A stretch of 64,000 bases of DNA, from positions 1 to 64,000 of the forward strand of contig JACQXM010000040.1 in the NCBI GenBank assembly GCA_016208685.1. The letters are read 5' to 3'. The notes under the pieces are model-generated. The model searched no databases and was not told the DNA's origin. It saw nothing but the letters and a program-made list of their open reading frames with translations. This stretch comes from Planctomycetota bacterium (GTDB lineage: Bacteria > Planctomycetota > Phycisphaerae > UBA1845). Position numbers and translations under genes: made by a program. This document shows, piece after piece, positions 42,958 to 53,625 of the stretch. How positions within the stretch are numbered: the first letter of the stretch is position 1; every line of letters starts with the position of its first letter.

Positions 42958-44010
42958 TTACGCCACCGTGATCGACCTATCCAGGTACACATCCTGGATG
43001 ACGTTCAGCAGTTTGACGCCCTCGTCCATCGGGCGCTGGAACGCCTTGCGGCCGGAGATCAGCCCCATGCCGCCGGCGCGTTTGTTGATCACCGCGGTCT
43101 TCGCGGCGTCCGCGAAGTCGGACGCACCGGACGATTCGCCACCCGAGTTGATGAGTCCGATGCGACCCATGTAACAACCGGCCACCTGGTAGCGCGTCAG
43201 GTCGATGGGATTGCCGGTGGTAAGCTTGTCGTACACGAGCTTGCTGGTCTTACCGAAGTTTATAGCGGTGAAACCGCCGTTGTTCGTGGCCTGCTTCTGC
43301 TTGATGATGTCGGCCTCGAGCGTCACGCCGAGGTGGTTCGCCTGGCTCGTAAGGTCGGCGGCCGAGTGGTAATCCGTACCGTCCTTCTTGAAGGCGCTGT
43401 TGCGCAGATAGCACCACAACACGGTGGCCATCCCCAGGTCGTGCGCCATGTGGAATGCCTCGCTGACTTCCTGGATCTGCCGCGCCGATTCGTCCGAACC
43501 GAAGTAGATGGTCGCTCCCACGGCGGCGCAACCCATGTCCGCCGCCTGCCGCACATCGGCGAACATGATCTGGTCGAACTTACTGGGGTAGGTGAGCAGT
43601 TCGTTGTGGTTGACCTTCAGGATGAAGGGAATCTTGTGGGCGTATTTGCGGGCCACGACGCCCAGCACGCCGAGGGTGGATGCCACGGCGTTGCATCCGC
43701 CTTCGATGGCCAGCTTGATGATGTTTTCCGGGTCGAAGTAGATGGGATTGGGCGCGAAGGACGCGCCGGCGCTGTGTTCGATGCCCTGATCCACGGGGAG
43801 GATGGAGAGATACCCCGTACCCTTGAGCCGGCCGGTGTTGAAAACGGCCTGCATGTTGCGAAGGACCGGGATGGGCCGGTCGCTGGCGGCCAGCACCCGG
43901 TCCACGAAGTCCGGGCCGGGAAGCGTCAGCAACGACCTTTCGATGCTGCGCGATTGATGGCTCAACAGCGCCTGAGCCTCAGCCCCGAGCAGATCTACGA
44001 TGGCACTCAT
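42958..44010 (-). CDS. Fructose-bisphosphate aldolase, class I (DhnA type)
   Basis: The 350-residue enzyme splits fructose 1,6-bisphosphate in glycolysis. Landmarks of the DhnA/FbaB family are [34 protein letters not shown] (with the Schiff-base-region Lys), [20 protein letters not shown] and [15 protein letters not shown]. Length is normal. It uses no metal, unlike class II enzymes. It is divergent from trigger factor, with about 270 bp between the starts. Confidence 0.93.
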   Translation of the reverse strand: MSAIVDLLGAEAQALLSHQSRSIERSLLTLPGPDFVDRVLAASDRPIPVLRNMQAVFNTGRLKGTGYLSILPVDQGIEHSAGASFAPNPIYFDPENIIKLAIEGGCNAVASTLGVLGVVARKYAHKIPFILKVNHNELLTYPSKFDQIMFADVRQAADMGCAAVGATIYFGSDESARQIQEVSEAFHMAHDLGMATVLWCYLRNSAFKKDGTDYHSAADLTSQANHLGVTLEADIIKQKQATNNGGFTAINFGKTSKLVYDKLTTGNPIDLTRYQVAGCYMGRIGLINSGGESSGASDFADAAKTAVINKRAGGMGLISGRKAFQRPMDEGVKLLNVIQDVYLDRSITVA

Positions 44011-44278
44011 GGTGGTTCCTCCGTCGGCCGATGCGTGTTACGCGTGACCGGTCGTGTGAACTAAGTCGCTGGGCATATTACCGGTACATCGACCAATTGG
44101 GAAGGTGAGATTCATGTTCCGCCCTCTCGGCGCGGCTGTGCCGGGGGGCGGTTCGCGGCGGGACGCGGCGTTGCCAGTCGGCGGGGCGTCGGTTAGCCTT
44201 CCCGCCGGCCGATGGGCGGCTGCCGGCTGCGTGGCGGGCGGTTTTCGGGTCGGCCTGATCCGTGAGGAGCTTGAGACG

Positions 44279-45838
44279 ATGACCGACGAGGGACTGGCGA
44301 TGCAGCAAGACGAGGTCCTCGACGACGACGCCACCTCGACCGACTCCGAAGGGGGGGAGTCCTCGGCGGCGGTACATGAGGAGGCGGAGCTTTCCAAGGA
44401 GGAGAAAACCAAGGCCAAGCTCAAGGAGGCGGTCATCACGCGGAAGGAGGACTTGGGCTCGCTGCGCATGAAGCTCACCATTACCGTGCCGCCGGAGACC
44501 ATTCACGAGATCATGAGCGACGAATTCGCGGAGCTGAAGCGCGACGCCCTGATCCCCGGTTTCCGCAAGGGCCATGCGCCGATGCGACTGGTGGAAAAGC
44601 GCTTCGCCACCGACGTGGGTGAGCAGCTCAAGAGCCAGCTCGTGGCCAATGGCTACTTCGCGGCCGTCGACAAGGAGAACCTCAAACCGCTGGGAGACCC
44701 GCTCTTCAGGGTCACCGTCCCGCAGGAGGCGAAGGAGGGCCAACCCTCGGCCCCGGGCACCGTGGAGAAACTGCTGCCCATCACCGAGGCGCTGGAACAT
44801 GTGACGCTGCCCAAGAGTGGTCCGCTTACCTTTGCCTGCGAGGTGGAGCTGCGTCCGGAGCTGGAACTGCCCGAACTGAAGGGGATTCCCGTCCGCAAAC
44901 CGACGATCCAGGTCACCGATGCCGACGTCGATGCCGAGATGCGCCGCCTCCGCATGCATCGCGCGACGTTCCAGCCCGTCGAGGAGGGGGGGGTTGAGCT
45001 GGACGACATGCTTTATTCTGACATGACGATTTGCGTCGAGGGTCGCGAGATCGTCAAGGAAACCGATTTCGAGATTCGCGCCGGCAACGGGTACGTCCGC
45101 GGCCTGTACCTGGAAGGGCTGGGCGCGGCACTTCGCGGCAGGCGGCTCGGAGACGTGGTTACGGTGCAGGCGAAGGGGCCGGACGATCACGAGAACCTGG
45201 AGCTGCGCGGCAAGGCGGCGGAAGTCGCGTTCACCATCCGTGAGATCAAACGCCTGGTAGTTCCGCCGTGGGACGACGAACAGCTCGAGCGGTTCGGATG
45301 CACCACGGAGGCCGAGCTACGGGAACTCGTACGGGGGGCACAGGAACGAGGGCTGGAATCGCGGGCGCGCGAGGCGGCGCATGAACAGATCGCGCAGTAT
45401 CTGCTCGAACACACGCAGTTCGAGATCCCCGGGGGGCTGTCGCAACGTCAGGCGGAGCAGACCATCAGCCGAAGAAAGATGCAGATGTACCGCCAGGGTT
45501 ATCCCGAAGCGGAGATCGAAAAATGGGCGGATGAATCGCGCGGTCGGGCCCTGGAGCAGGCGGTACGGGACCTGAAGGTGTTCTTCATCCTGGAGAAGAT
45601 CGCCGAGGATCGCAAGATTCGGGTCTCGGAGGAGGTCATCAACTCGGCGATCGCCAGCATGGCGAAACGGGCCGGCAAGCGTTTCGACCGCATGCGCGAC
45701 GAGCTGATGAGCGACAACCGCTTAAGCGCGCTGTACCTTGAGGTGCGCGACGAAGCGGTCTTCGACGCGCTGCTGGCGGAGGCAGCCGTTGAGGCGGCTG
45801 AGCCGGGTGCGGCGAACTCCGTGGTGGAGTCTACGTAG
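44279..45838 (+). CDS. tig: Trigger factor
   Basis: The 519-residue chaperone binds ribosome exit tunnels. The ribosome-binding signature is GFRKGHAPMRLVEKRF. The PPIase-like middle (FEIRAGNGYVRGLYLEGLGA) and long helical C-terminal arms (LEQAVRDLKVFFILEKIAED) are present. It is longer than usual because of a charged N-terminal 50-residue extension (SKEEKTKAKLKEAVITRKED) and a 30-residue insertion before LEHVTLPKSGPL. ATG 44279 was chosen for its GAGGAG; the frame is open far upstream. Two clpP genes follow, as in many bacteria. Confidence 0.95.
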   Translation: MTDEGLAMQQDEVLDDDATSTDSEGGESSAAVHEEAELSKEEKTKAKLKEAVITRKEDLGSLRMKLTITVPPETIHEIMSDEFAELKRDALIPGFRKGHAPMRLVEKRFATDVGEQLKSQLVANGYFAAVDKENLKPLGDPLFRVTVPQEAKEGQPSAPGTVEKLLPITEALEHVTLPKSGPLTFACEVELRPELELPELKGIPVRKPTIQVTDADVDAEMRRLRMHRATFQPVEEGGVELDDMLYSDMTICVEGREIVKETDFEIRAGNGYVRGLYLEGLGAALRGRRLGDVVTVQAKGPDDHENLELRGKAAEVAFTIREIKRLVVPPWDDEQLERFGCTTEAELRELVRGAQERGLESRAREAAHEQIAQYLLEHTQFEIPGGLSQRQAEQTISRRKMQMYRQGYPEAEIEKWADESRGRALEQAVRDLKVFFILEKIAEDRKIRVSEEVINSAIASMAKRAGKRFDRMRDELMSDNRLSALYLEVRDEAVFDALLAEAAVEAAEPGAANSVVEST

Positions 45839-45922
45839 TCGATAAGAAACAGGTTACGGCCGCCGCGGGCAGGTCGCGGGGCTTTCAGGATTGGGGCGAC
45901 CCAACGCAGCATTAGGGTGATC

Positions 45923-46543
45923 ATGATGCACGACAAGCACGGGCCGATGGAGCTGTTCAACCAGTACCCACCGTATCAGCGGACACGGGAGATGTCTCTG
46001 GCCGACATGCTCCTGGAGAACCGCATCATCTTCCTCGCCGGCCCCATTGCGGAGCGCACTGCGAGCGTGGTCATCCAGCAGCTTCTCTACCTGCAGTCCA
46101 TCCGCCGCAACCAGGACGTGCACCTGTACATCAACTCGCCCGGCGGACTCGTGGACCAGACGCTGGCCATTTACGACACCATGCAGTTCATGGGCTCGGA
46201 GGTTGCTACCTACTGCATCGGCCAGGCGGCCAGCGGCGCGGCGATCATCCTCATGGCGGGCACCAAGGGAAAGCGCTACATCCTGCCCAATGCCAAGGTC
46301 ATGCTGCACCAGCCCTACGGCGGGATCACCGGGCAGGCCGAGGACATCCGCATCCAGGCCGAGGAGGTGCTCCGCGACAAGGCGCGGCTTAACGGCATCA
46401 TCGCCAAGTGCACCGGCAAACCCATCGAGCGCGTGGCCGAGGACACGGAACGCGACCGTTTCATGAACGCCAAGGAAGCCCTGGAATACGGCCTGGTCGA
46501 CGAGATTCTGGAAGAGGAGCCCAAAAAGAAGCAGGCGCATTAG
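45923..46543 (+). CDS. clpP1: ATP-dependent Clp protease proteolytic subunit ClpP1
   Basis: The 206-residue subunit has the catalytic triad Ser104 (GQAASGAAIIL), His129 (KVMLHQPYGG) and Asp178 (EDTERDRF). Residues VHLYINSPGGLVDQTLAIYD make the oxyanion region. The usual AASMGA is AASGAA here, a common variant in one of two paired ClpPs. AGGGTGA precedes the ATG. It is followed by a second clpP 204 bases later. The pair probably forms a mixed tetradecamer. Confidence 0.95.
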   Translation: MMHDKHGPMELFNQYPPYQRTREMSLADMLLENRIIFLAGPIAERTASVVIQQLLYLQSIRRNQDVHLYINSPGGLVDQTLAIYDTMQFMGSEVATYCIGQAASGAAIILMAGTKGKRYILPNAKVMLHQPYGGITGQAEDIRIQAEEVLRDKARLNGIIAKCTGKPIERVAEDTERDRFMNAKEALEYGLVDEILEEEPKKKQAH

Positions 46544-46571
46544 TGCCGCGACGCAGCTTATTTCTCGGGCG

Positions 46572-46682
46572 GCATGGCCACGCGAAGCGCCGCCATGCGG
46601 AGTGATGAACATGCTGGCGCTCCGCTGCACGGGGTTTGGGCATGGCACCCAACCCGTAGGATTGTTTGTGTTGAAGCACCAG
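46572..46682. repeat. Dispersed intergenic repeat, copy B
   Basis: This segment matches copy A at 32806-32915 in order: CATGGCCACGCGAAGCGCCG, CCATGC, ACATGC, GGGCATG, CAACCCG, AGCAC. It lies between the two clpP genes. Confidence 0.6.
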
Positions 46683-46747
46683 GAGCTGATCGCGCCGCGG
46701 CGAATTGCCTAGGTCCCGCGGCGCCAACCGCCGTCCAGCGAGGAACC

Positions 46748-47368
46748 ATGCACGCAATCAACCAACGAGTACCCTTCGTCATCGAGTCCACCGGGCGCGG
46801 CGATCGGGAGATGGATATCTTCTCCCGGCTGCTCAAGGACCGCATCGTCTTCCTCACCGGCGGCATCGACGACGAAATCGCCAACCTGGTCATCGCCCAA
46901 CTGCTCTTCCTCTCCAACGAGGACCCTAAGGCGGACGTACACCTGTACGTGAACAGTCCGGGCGGCACGGTTTCCGCGGGGCTGGCCATCTACGATACCA
47001 TGCAGTTCCTCCGCTGCGACGTGGCCACCTACAACGTCGGCCTCGCCGCCAGCATGGGGGCGATTATTCTTTGCGGCGGGGCCAAGGGAAAGCGCTACCT
47101 GCTGCCCAACTCGCGCACGCTGCTGCACCAGCCGCTCATCGGCGGCGTGATGCAGGGGTCGGCCACTGACCTGTCCATCGAGGCGGAGGAGATCATCCGC
47201 CTGCGCAAGCTGCTCTACAACATCATCTCCTCGCGCAGCGGCAAGCCCGTGGCGCAGGTGGAGAAGGACTGCGACCGCAACAAGTGGCTGGACGCGCCCG
47301 AATGCGTGGCCTACGGTCTGGCGGACCGCATACTGGAACGCATGCCGCTGCCCGCCGGGCAGGCGTAA
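46748..47368 (+). CDS. clpP2: ATP-dependent Clp protease proteolytic subunit ClpP2
   Basis: The 206-residue subunit has Ser102 (GLAASMGAIIL), His127 (RTLLHQPLIGG) and Asp176 (EKDCDRNKW). The structural LYVNSPGGTVSAGLAIYDTM is present. It carries the canonical AASMGA, unlike ClpP1. AGGAACC precedes the ATG. mnmE is convergent, 12 bases away. Confidence 0.95.
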   Translation: MHAINQRVPFVIESTGRGDREMDIFSRLLKDRIVFLTGGIDDEIANLVIAQLLFLSNEDPKADVHLYVNSPGGTVSAGLAIYDTMQFLRCDVATYNVGLAASMGAIILCGGAKGKRYLLPNSRTLLHQPLIGGVMQGSATDLSIEAEEIIRLRKLLYNIISSRSGKPVAQVEKDCDRNKWLDAPECVAYGLADRILERMPLPAGQA

Positions 47369-47380
47369 ACGCGGCGACCG

Positions 47381-48787
47381 TTACTTCCCTATGCAGAACC
47401 GGGCGAAGACCCGACCGAGCAGGTCCTCGGTCGTGACCTCGCCGCCGATCGCCCCCAGGGCGTCCAGCGCCTCGCGCAACTCGAATGCCACCAGATCGGC
47501 ACAGTCGACCGTCCGGGTCGCAGCGGAGGCCAGTTCCGCAGCTCGGCTCAGGGTTCGCGCCGCTTCAACCACTGCCTGGCGTTGGCGTTCGGTCAGCACC
47601 AGCGCCTCGGCGTCCACCGTCGTCGAGTGCGCGGTGAGGGCCTCTTCCAGCCGCGCGCGGAGCACTTCGACACCTTCGCCGCGGGTCGCGCTCACGCGGC
47701 ACACTGCCGCACCCCCTACGGCCCCGACGGAGCCCACCGCGCGATCGATCTCCGCTGCGGAGGCACGGTCGCATTTGTTGACGGCAACCACGACTCGCGC
47801 GACCGCAAGGGACTCCAGTACCGTGTGCAGGGCAGCGGGATCGGCGGTCGTCGCATCGACGACCCAGCAGACTACGTCGACGCGCTCTGCGGTGGAGAGC
47901 GTCATGGCGCGGGCGGCGGTGATTACCTCCTCCACGGTTTCATCGACGCCCGCCGTGTCCAACAGGATGGCCTCCGCGCGTCCCACGCGGATGGGGGCGG
48001 AGAGCACGTCGCGCGTGGTACCGGCGGCGGCAGAGCAGATCGCGCGGCTCGTGCCGCTCAGTTGATTCATGAGCGAGCTCTTGCCGGCATTGGGGGCACC
48101 GAACAGCAGGATGCGCGGAAGCAGCTCCAACCGCTCGGCGGACGCCGCTCCGGCCATGAGCTGATGAAGCTGTTCGTTGACCGCGCCCAATCGGGCCTTC
48201 AGCTCCGACGGCGCGATGAACTCGATGGGCTCCTCGGCGAAGTCGATGTCGGCCTCGACGAGTGCCAGAAGCTCCGCCAGCGTGTCGCGCGCCTCTGCCG
48301 TCCGTCGCGACAGTGCCCCCTCCATCATCCGCCGGGATGCGCGAAGCTGAGTGTCGGTCTGGGCGCCGATCAGGGTGGCTACGCCCTCGGCGCGGTCCAG
48401 ACTCATGGCGCCATGCAGAAAGGCACGAGCCGTGAACTCGCCCGCCTCTGCGGGTCGCGCGCCGAGCGCCAACGCCCGGCGGCGGATTGCCTCCAGTATG
48501 GCCGGTGACCCGATGGAGTGAATCTCGACCAGGTCCTGCCGGGTGTAGCTGCGCGGGGCGCGGAAGAGGTAGACCGTCGCCGGAAGCCAATGCGACTCGT
48601 CGACGCCGACTTCGCCGTTATGACGCGTCGAACCGCGCTGCGCCGACAGGGCTGCGCCGTGCGGCAAGCGGATCATGCCCTCGGCGATTTTCAGGGTGGT
48701 CGGCCCGCTGAGGCGTACGATTCCCACCGCTCCACGCGCCGGCGCGGTGGCGATGGCGACAATCGTCTCATCCAGGCGTTCAAGCAT
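47381..48787 (-). CDS. mnmE: tRNA modification GTPase MnmE
   Basis: The 468-residue protein modifies U34 of tRNAs with MnmG. It has the N-terminal formyl-THF domain (IATAPARGAVGIVRLSGPTT) and an inserted G domain (LFGAPNAGKSSLMNQLSG P-loop, TTRDV switch I, DTAGV, NKCD). The C-terminal catalytic FCIGK motif is also present. Length is normal. No mnmG lies nearby. Confidence 0.95.
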   Translation of the reverse strand: MLERLDETIVAIATAPARGAVGIVRLSGPTTLKIAEGMIRLPHGAALSAQRGSTRHNGEVGVDESHWLPATVYLFRAPRSYTRQDLVEIHSIGSPAILEAIRRRALALGARPAEAGEFTARAFLHGAMSLDRAEGVATLIGAQTDTQLRASRRMMEGALSRRTAEARDTLAELLALVEADIDFAEEPIEFIAPSELKARLGAVNEQLHQLMAGAASAERLELLPRILLFGAPNAGKSSLMNQLSGTSRAICSAAAGTTRDVLSAPIRVGRAEAILLDTAGVDETVEEVITAARAMTLSTAERVDVVCWVVDATTADPAALHTVLESLAVARVVVAVNKCDRASAAEIDRAVGSVGAVGGAAVCRVSATRGEGVEVLRARLEEALTAHSTTVDAEALVLTERQRQAVVEAARTLSRAAELASAATRTVDCADLVAFELREALDALGAIGGEVTTEDLLGRVFARFCIGK

Positions 48788-48942
48788 CGGGGTACGGGCT
48801 CGAACCGGGCGAGGCGCGGCCCGCAGCGCCTGCCTGCGCGCGGGTGTTCCGCCTTCGCACGGGGACGGCCTGGATGGTATCGGGTAGACTCGTGTCGCTC
48901 AAAGCGGGCGCGACGAGACCGCGAGCCGGGGAACTGCCGGGC

Positions 48943-49212
48943 ATGATCCGATACGAATGCGACCGATGCGGCGAGAGTCTGGGGGCGAACGATGCCCGCC
49001 GGTTCATCGTGAAGTTCGAGATTTTCGCTGCCGCCGGGCACGTCGAGCTGAGCGATGACGCACGCGACGATCCGCAATCGGAGCTGGACGCCGTGATGCG
49101 GCAGCTCGCCGAAGCCGACCCCGATGAAATGGAAGACCAGACTTACCGCTCTTTCCGCTTCGACGTCTGCGACGACTGTCGTAAGAAGCTCATCGCCCAT
49201 CCGTTGGGGTAA
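48943..49212 (+). CDS. Small zinc-ribbon protein
   Basis: The 89-residue protein has an N-terminal CDRCG and a C-terminal CDDCRKK, a split zinc knuckle around an alpha/beta core (FIVKFEIFAAAGHVEL, DQTYRSFRFDVC). It is acidic in between. Its compactness and conserved cysteines suggest a real conserved protein. The role is unknown. ATG 48943 is used; an upstream in-frame start at 48844 would overlap mnmE's promoter region. Confidence 0.72.
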   Translation: MIRYECDRCGESLGANDARRFIVKFEIFAAAGHVELSDDARDDPQSELDAVMRQLAEADPDEMEDQTYRSFRFDVCDDCRKKLIAHPLG

Positions 49213-49285
49213 CGCGGCGGCCGGCGCTGGAGGGCGGCGGGGCCGCACACTTCCCCGCCGGCGCCATGACGAGCCCGTGGAAACC

Positions 49286-50761
<1,476 letters not shown>

Positions 50762-50839
50762 GAGATCATCGCGAGGTCGGAAACTTCACGAAGCGGAAGT
50801 CGTGTCTTCCGCCGAACCCGGGCTCCGCGGCCGTCCGCG

Positions 50840-51595
50840 TCATGAACGGCTGGCGATGGCCGCCGCCAGGGGGTTCACCAAGCTGGGGACGACCTTCTCC
50901 GTCGCCAAGTCGGTGGCCACGTCGAAGAGCAAGCCCAGGGCCTCGCCCAGCGAGTGCGGCGGCGCCACCCCCCAGTACTTGCGCACGGTCAGGAACACGG
51001 TGATGGGCTGCCCTTCATAGGCCTCGCGGCGTACCTCATAGGTCGTGGTTCGCGAGCGCACTTCCACGTATGCCTGCAGATCGCACTCCGGCGAAAGCGC
51101 GACGCCGAAGTAGGGCTGCACGTCGATCACGTGCGCCGCGCGGTCGCCGAAGAGGAAGCTGGCGGCGGCCGTCTCGCCCAGGAGGGTCTCGGCCACGAGC
51201 TGGTCATGGTTGCCGCGGTACTGCAGGTCGAACCCGTACACCACCTCCAGGTGGTCGACGTCCAGGTCGCTGAGCGTCAGGTGATACGGCGCCTGAGTGA
51301 GAATCAAATCGCCGAAGCGGCGCACGTCATCGATGTTCGCCGGGGCGAAGTGCCCGAAGCGCAGGCTGGCGGGGTCGAGGCGCACCCAGCGCCGGGACCC
51401 CTGGTCGTCCGGCTCCTCCTCGAGAATGAGGCTGGCCTCGTCCCGGCGGCGCAGGCGCCGCAGCTCCGGATACTCCTTGCGCAGCCGGTCGAAGAAGTGC
51501 AGGACGGTTTCGCGATCGGGCGACATGTCCAGTTTGAGGAACAGGCGGCTGTTGATGAAGAAGTCATCACATACCGCGCCCAGGCCTTCGTTCAT
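50840..51595 (-). CDS. Conserved protein of unknown function
   Basis: The 251-residue soluble protein has mixed alpha/beta content with no signal peptide. Distinct stretches are SPDRETVLHFFDRLRKEYPE, VRLDPASLRFGHFAPAN and LTLSDLDVDHLEVVYGFDLQ. A GAGGTGA ribosome binding site precedes the ATG. Its composition and tidy start suggest a real, expressed gene. It lies 78 bp upstream of gatB on the same strand and may be co-transcribed. No family was recognised. Confidence 0.7.
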   Translation of the reverse strand: MNEGLGAVCDDFFINSRLFLKLDMSPDRETVLHFFDRLRKEYPELRRLRRRDEASLILEEEPDDQGSRRWVRLDPASLRFGHFAPANIDDVRRFGDLILTQAPYHLTLSDLDVDHLEVVYGFDLQYRGNHDQLVAETLLGETAAASFLFGDRAAHVIDVQPYFGVALSPECDLQAYVEVRSRTTTYEVRREAYEGQPITVFLTVRKYWGVAPPHSLGEALGLLFDVATDLATEKVVPSLVNPLAAAIASRS

Positions 51596-51693
51596 GGCTC
51601 ACCTCGCTCCTAACGTGACCGCGCCGGACTCCGCCCGACACCTGATTATTCAACGAGGCGGCGGCGAATTCAACCACAGCCGCTTTGCCGCTC

Positions 51694-52722
51694 CTACCGG
51701 GGAACCTGCGCCTTGATGGCGCTGATCATCTCCGGGTCGTTGGGCAGCAGACCCACAGGCACCAGGCGCGGGACCACGTCCACCCACACCGCCTGCTGGG
51801 CGAACACTTGCTTGAAGATCGGCAACGCTTCGTCGAGTCGTTTGTTGCCCGCCAGTGCCACGGCGTGCCAGAACGGGATCTCCACGATCTCCGGCGCCAG
51901 CTTCTGCGCCTCGCCATACTCCCGGCCGGCGGCGGCAAAATCAGCCTTCTCCATGGCCGCGTCTCCGGCGTTCATGTGCAGATACGCGCGCTGGAGGCGC
52001 ACCAGACGTTTGAGCTCCGCAATCGGTTGCGGGTGATCCTCAATCCGCAGGTCAAACCGGCGGTCGTTCCACGGCTTTCCTGTGGCCTTTGCGGCCACCA
52101 CTACCAGCGCAGCGGATTGCCGGCCGCGTATGTCACCACCCTCATTCTCCGCGGCTTCCAACGCTGCCAGCATGCGCTCCACCAGGTCGCCCTTAGTTTC
52201 GCGGTACGCCTTCGCCATGGCGGGCCAAACGGTGGGCGATTCCATCAGGTTGGCCTGCACCGAGAACTGTTGCTCCGTGTCCGTGATGCCGCCGGCGGCC
52301 GGGATGCAGCGCTGGCCGGTGTGCGACGCTACCTTCCCCGAGGCATCGATCATAGCGACCTGCCGTACCTCGCGCCCGCCGTCGCCCGCAAGGACGGAAG
52401 CGAGTGCGTCCGGCGCGCTGCGACCCAGCCGCATGAGCTCCAGGCCGGCCGGTCCGTAGGTCGGGTCCGCCAGGGACTGCGTCGCCACCGCGCCAACTCC
52501 CGCCTCGGCCCAGGGAACGACGCTACCCACGGAGAACCAATGCGACTGAACGGCCACGCCCATCTCGCCGGTTTGCGGGTCGCGGGCCACGATGGAGTAG
52601 GTGCTGACGGGGCGGTGGGCGCGAAGCGGGCCATCGCCGCCTGGCTCGGCGGCGGAAAGGTAGGTGCCGCCAAACCAGAAGGCTGCTGTCAAAGCTGCCA
52701 CCTTCATGCCAATCCGGTCCAT
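51694..52722 (-). CDS. Exported DUF1028 (Ntn-hydrolase-like) protein with TPR-like tail
   Basis: The 342-residue protein has a signal peptide (ending FGGTYLSAA) and a DUF1028 domain: STYSIVARDPQTGEMGVAVQ, HWFSVGSVVPWAEAGVGAVA and TQSLADPTYGPAGLELMR. Its C-terminal part has TPR-like helices (FAAAGREYGEAQKLAPEIVE). DUF1028 proteins share the Ntn-hydrolase fold, but their substrate is unknown. The start is fixed by GAAGGAGGATCCT directly before the ATG. It is probably periplasmic. Confidence 0.88.
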   Translation of the reverse strand: MDRIGMKVAALTAAFWFGGTYLSAAEPGGDGPLRAHRPVSTYSIVARDPQTGEMGVAVQSHWFSVGSVVPWAEAGVGAVATQSLADPTYGPAGLELMRLGRSAPDALASVLAGDGGREVRQVAMIDASGKVASHTGQRCIPAAGGITDTEQQFSVQANLMESPTVWPAMAKAYRETKGDLVERMLAALEAAENEGGDIRGRQSAALVVVAAKATGKPWNDRRFDLRIEDHPQPIAELKRLVRLQRAYLHMNAGDAAMEKADFAAAGREYGEAQKLAPEIVEIPFWHAVALAGNKRLDEALPIFKQVFAQQAVWVDVVPRLVPVGLLPNDPEMISAIKAQVPR

Positions 52723-52932
52723 AGGATCCTCCTTCGTCGACGGATGCGCGTCCGGCTGCGGCTGCGCGGCGCCTGTCCGACGCGCGGGTGCCGACGTATC
52801 GTCGCTTTCGAACGGGGTCGTGGCAAGCGGAATCGGTCAGCGCCGGTAGGGCTTTCCGGCGGCGAGTGCATCGCATTCCCTGGGGCGTGGTTGGCTCCTC
52901 CGCGCCACAAGGAATAGGAGAACCTGACGTGC

Positions 52933-53408
52933 GGCAGCTCAGGCCGTAGGCCTGACCGACAGTCGCCGGTGGCAAGCGCAGCGCCGCCACCGGATCCGGC
53001 GGCGATCATTCCCAACGACCCTGTAAGGGTCGGCTTGTCGGACCATGGACAACCCTTACAGGGTTGGGTTTGTTCTTGCGACGCGTCCCGTGGGCGGCGC
53101 TGCGCTTGCCCACGGCTACTCTCGGGCAGCCTTACAGGCTGCGGGCACGCCACCCCAGGCTGCGGCCACGCCACCCCAGGCTGCGGGCACGGCACTTCAG
53201 GCCGTAGGCCTGACCGACAGTAGCCGGTGGCAAGCGCAGCGCCGCCACCGGTTCCGGCGGCCATCATTCCCAACGACCCTGTAAGGGTCGGCTTGTCGGA
53301 CCACGGACAACCCTTACAGGGTTGGATTTGTTCTTGCGACGCGTCCCGTGGGCGGCGCTGCGCTTGCCCACGGCTGTTCTCGGGCAGCCTTACAGGCTGC
53401 GGGCACGG
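52933..53408. repeat. Two copies of a 258-bp-period direct repeat made of hairpins
   Basis: Copy 1 spans about 52933-53150 and copy 2 about 53191-53408, offset exactly 258 bases with few mismatches. Each unit strings together inverted repeats: AGGCCGTAGGCCT, CCGGTGGC...GCCACCGG, a large ACCCTGTAAGGGT...ACCCTTACAGGGT pair, GTGGGCGG...CCCAC and GCAGCCTTACAGGCTGC. Short direct repeats of CAGGCTGCGGGCAC fill the spacer. No gene was recognised in 52723-53625. Confidence 0.85.
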
Positions 53409-53625
53409 CACGTCAGGCTGCGGGCGCGGCACTCTGCCGCTGGAATCAACGATCGATCGCGTTGCATCGACCTGACGGCATAGCGCGGCTGCGCACGGAA
53501 AGATTTTCGCCCCCAAACTCGGGATGGGCTCCCCGTCGGCGGATGCCTGCCGGTCTCGCTTGGCACGCCGCGCCGCTTCCGCCACAATACGGTGCTGGAC
53601 ATGAGACTTCGTTTTGAGGAATCCA

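Noticed and set aside
52933..53408. Possible CRISPR array
   Set aside because: There are only two long copies with a 258-base period and internal hairpins; no short regular repeats with unique spacers and no cas genes.
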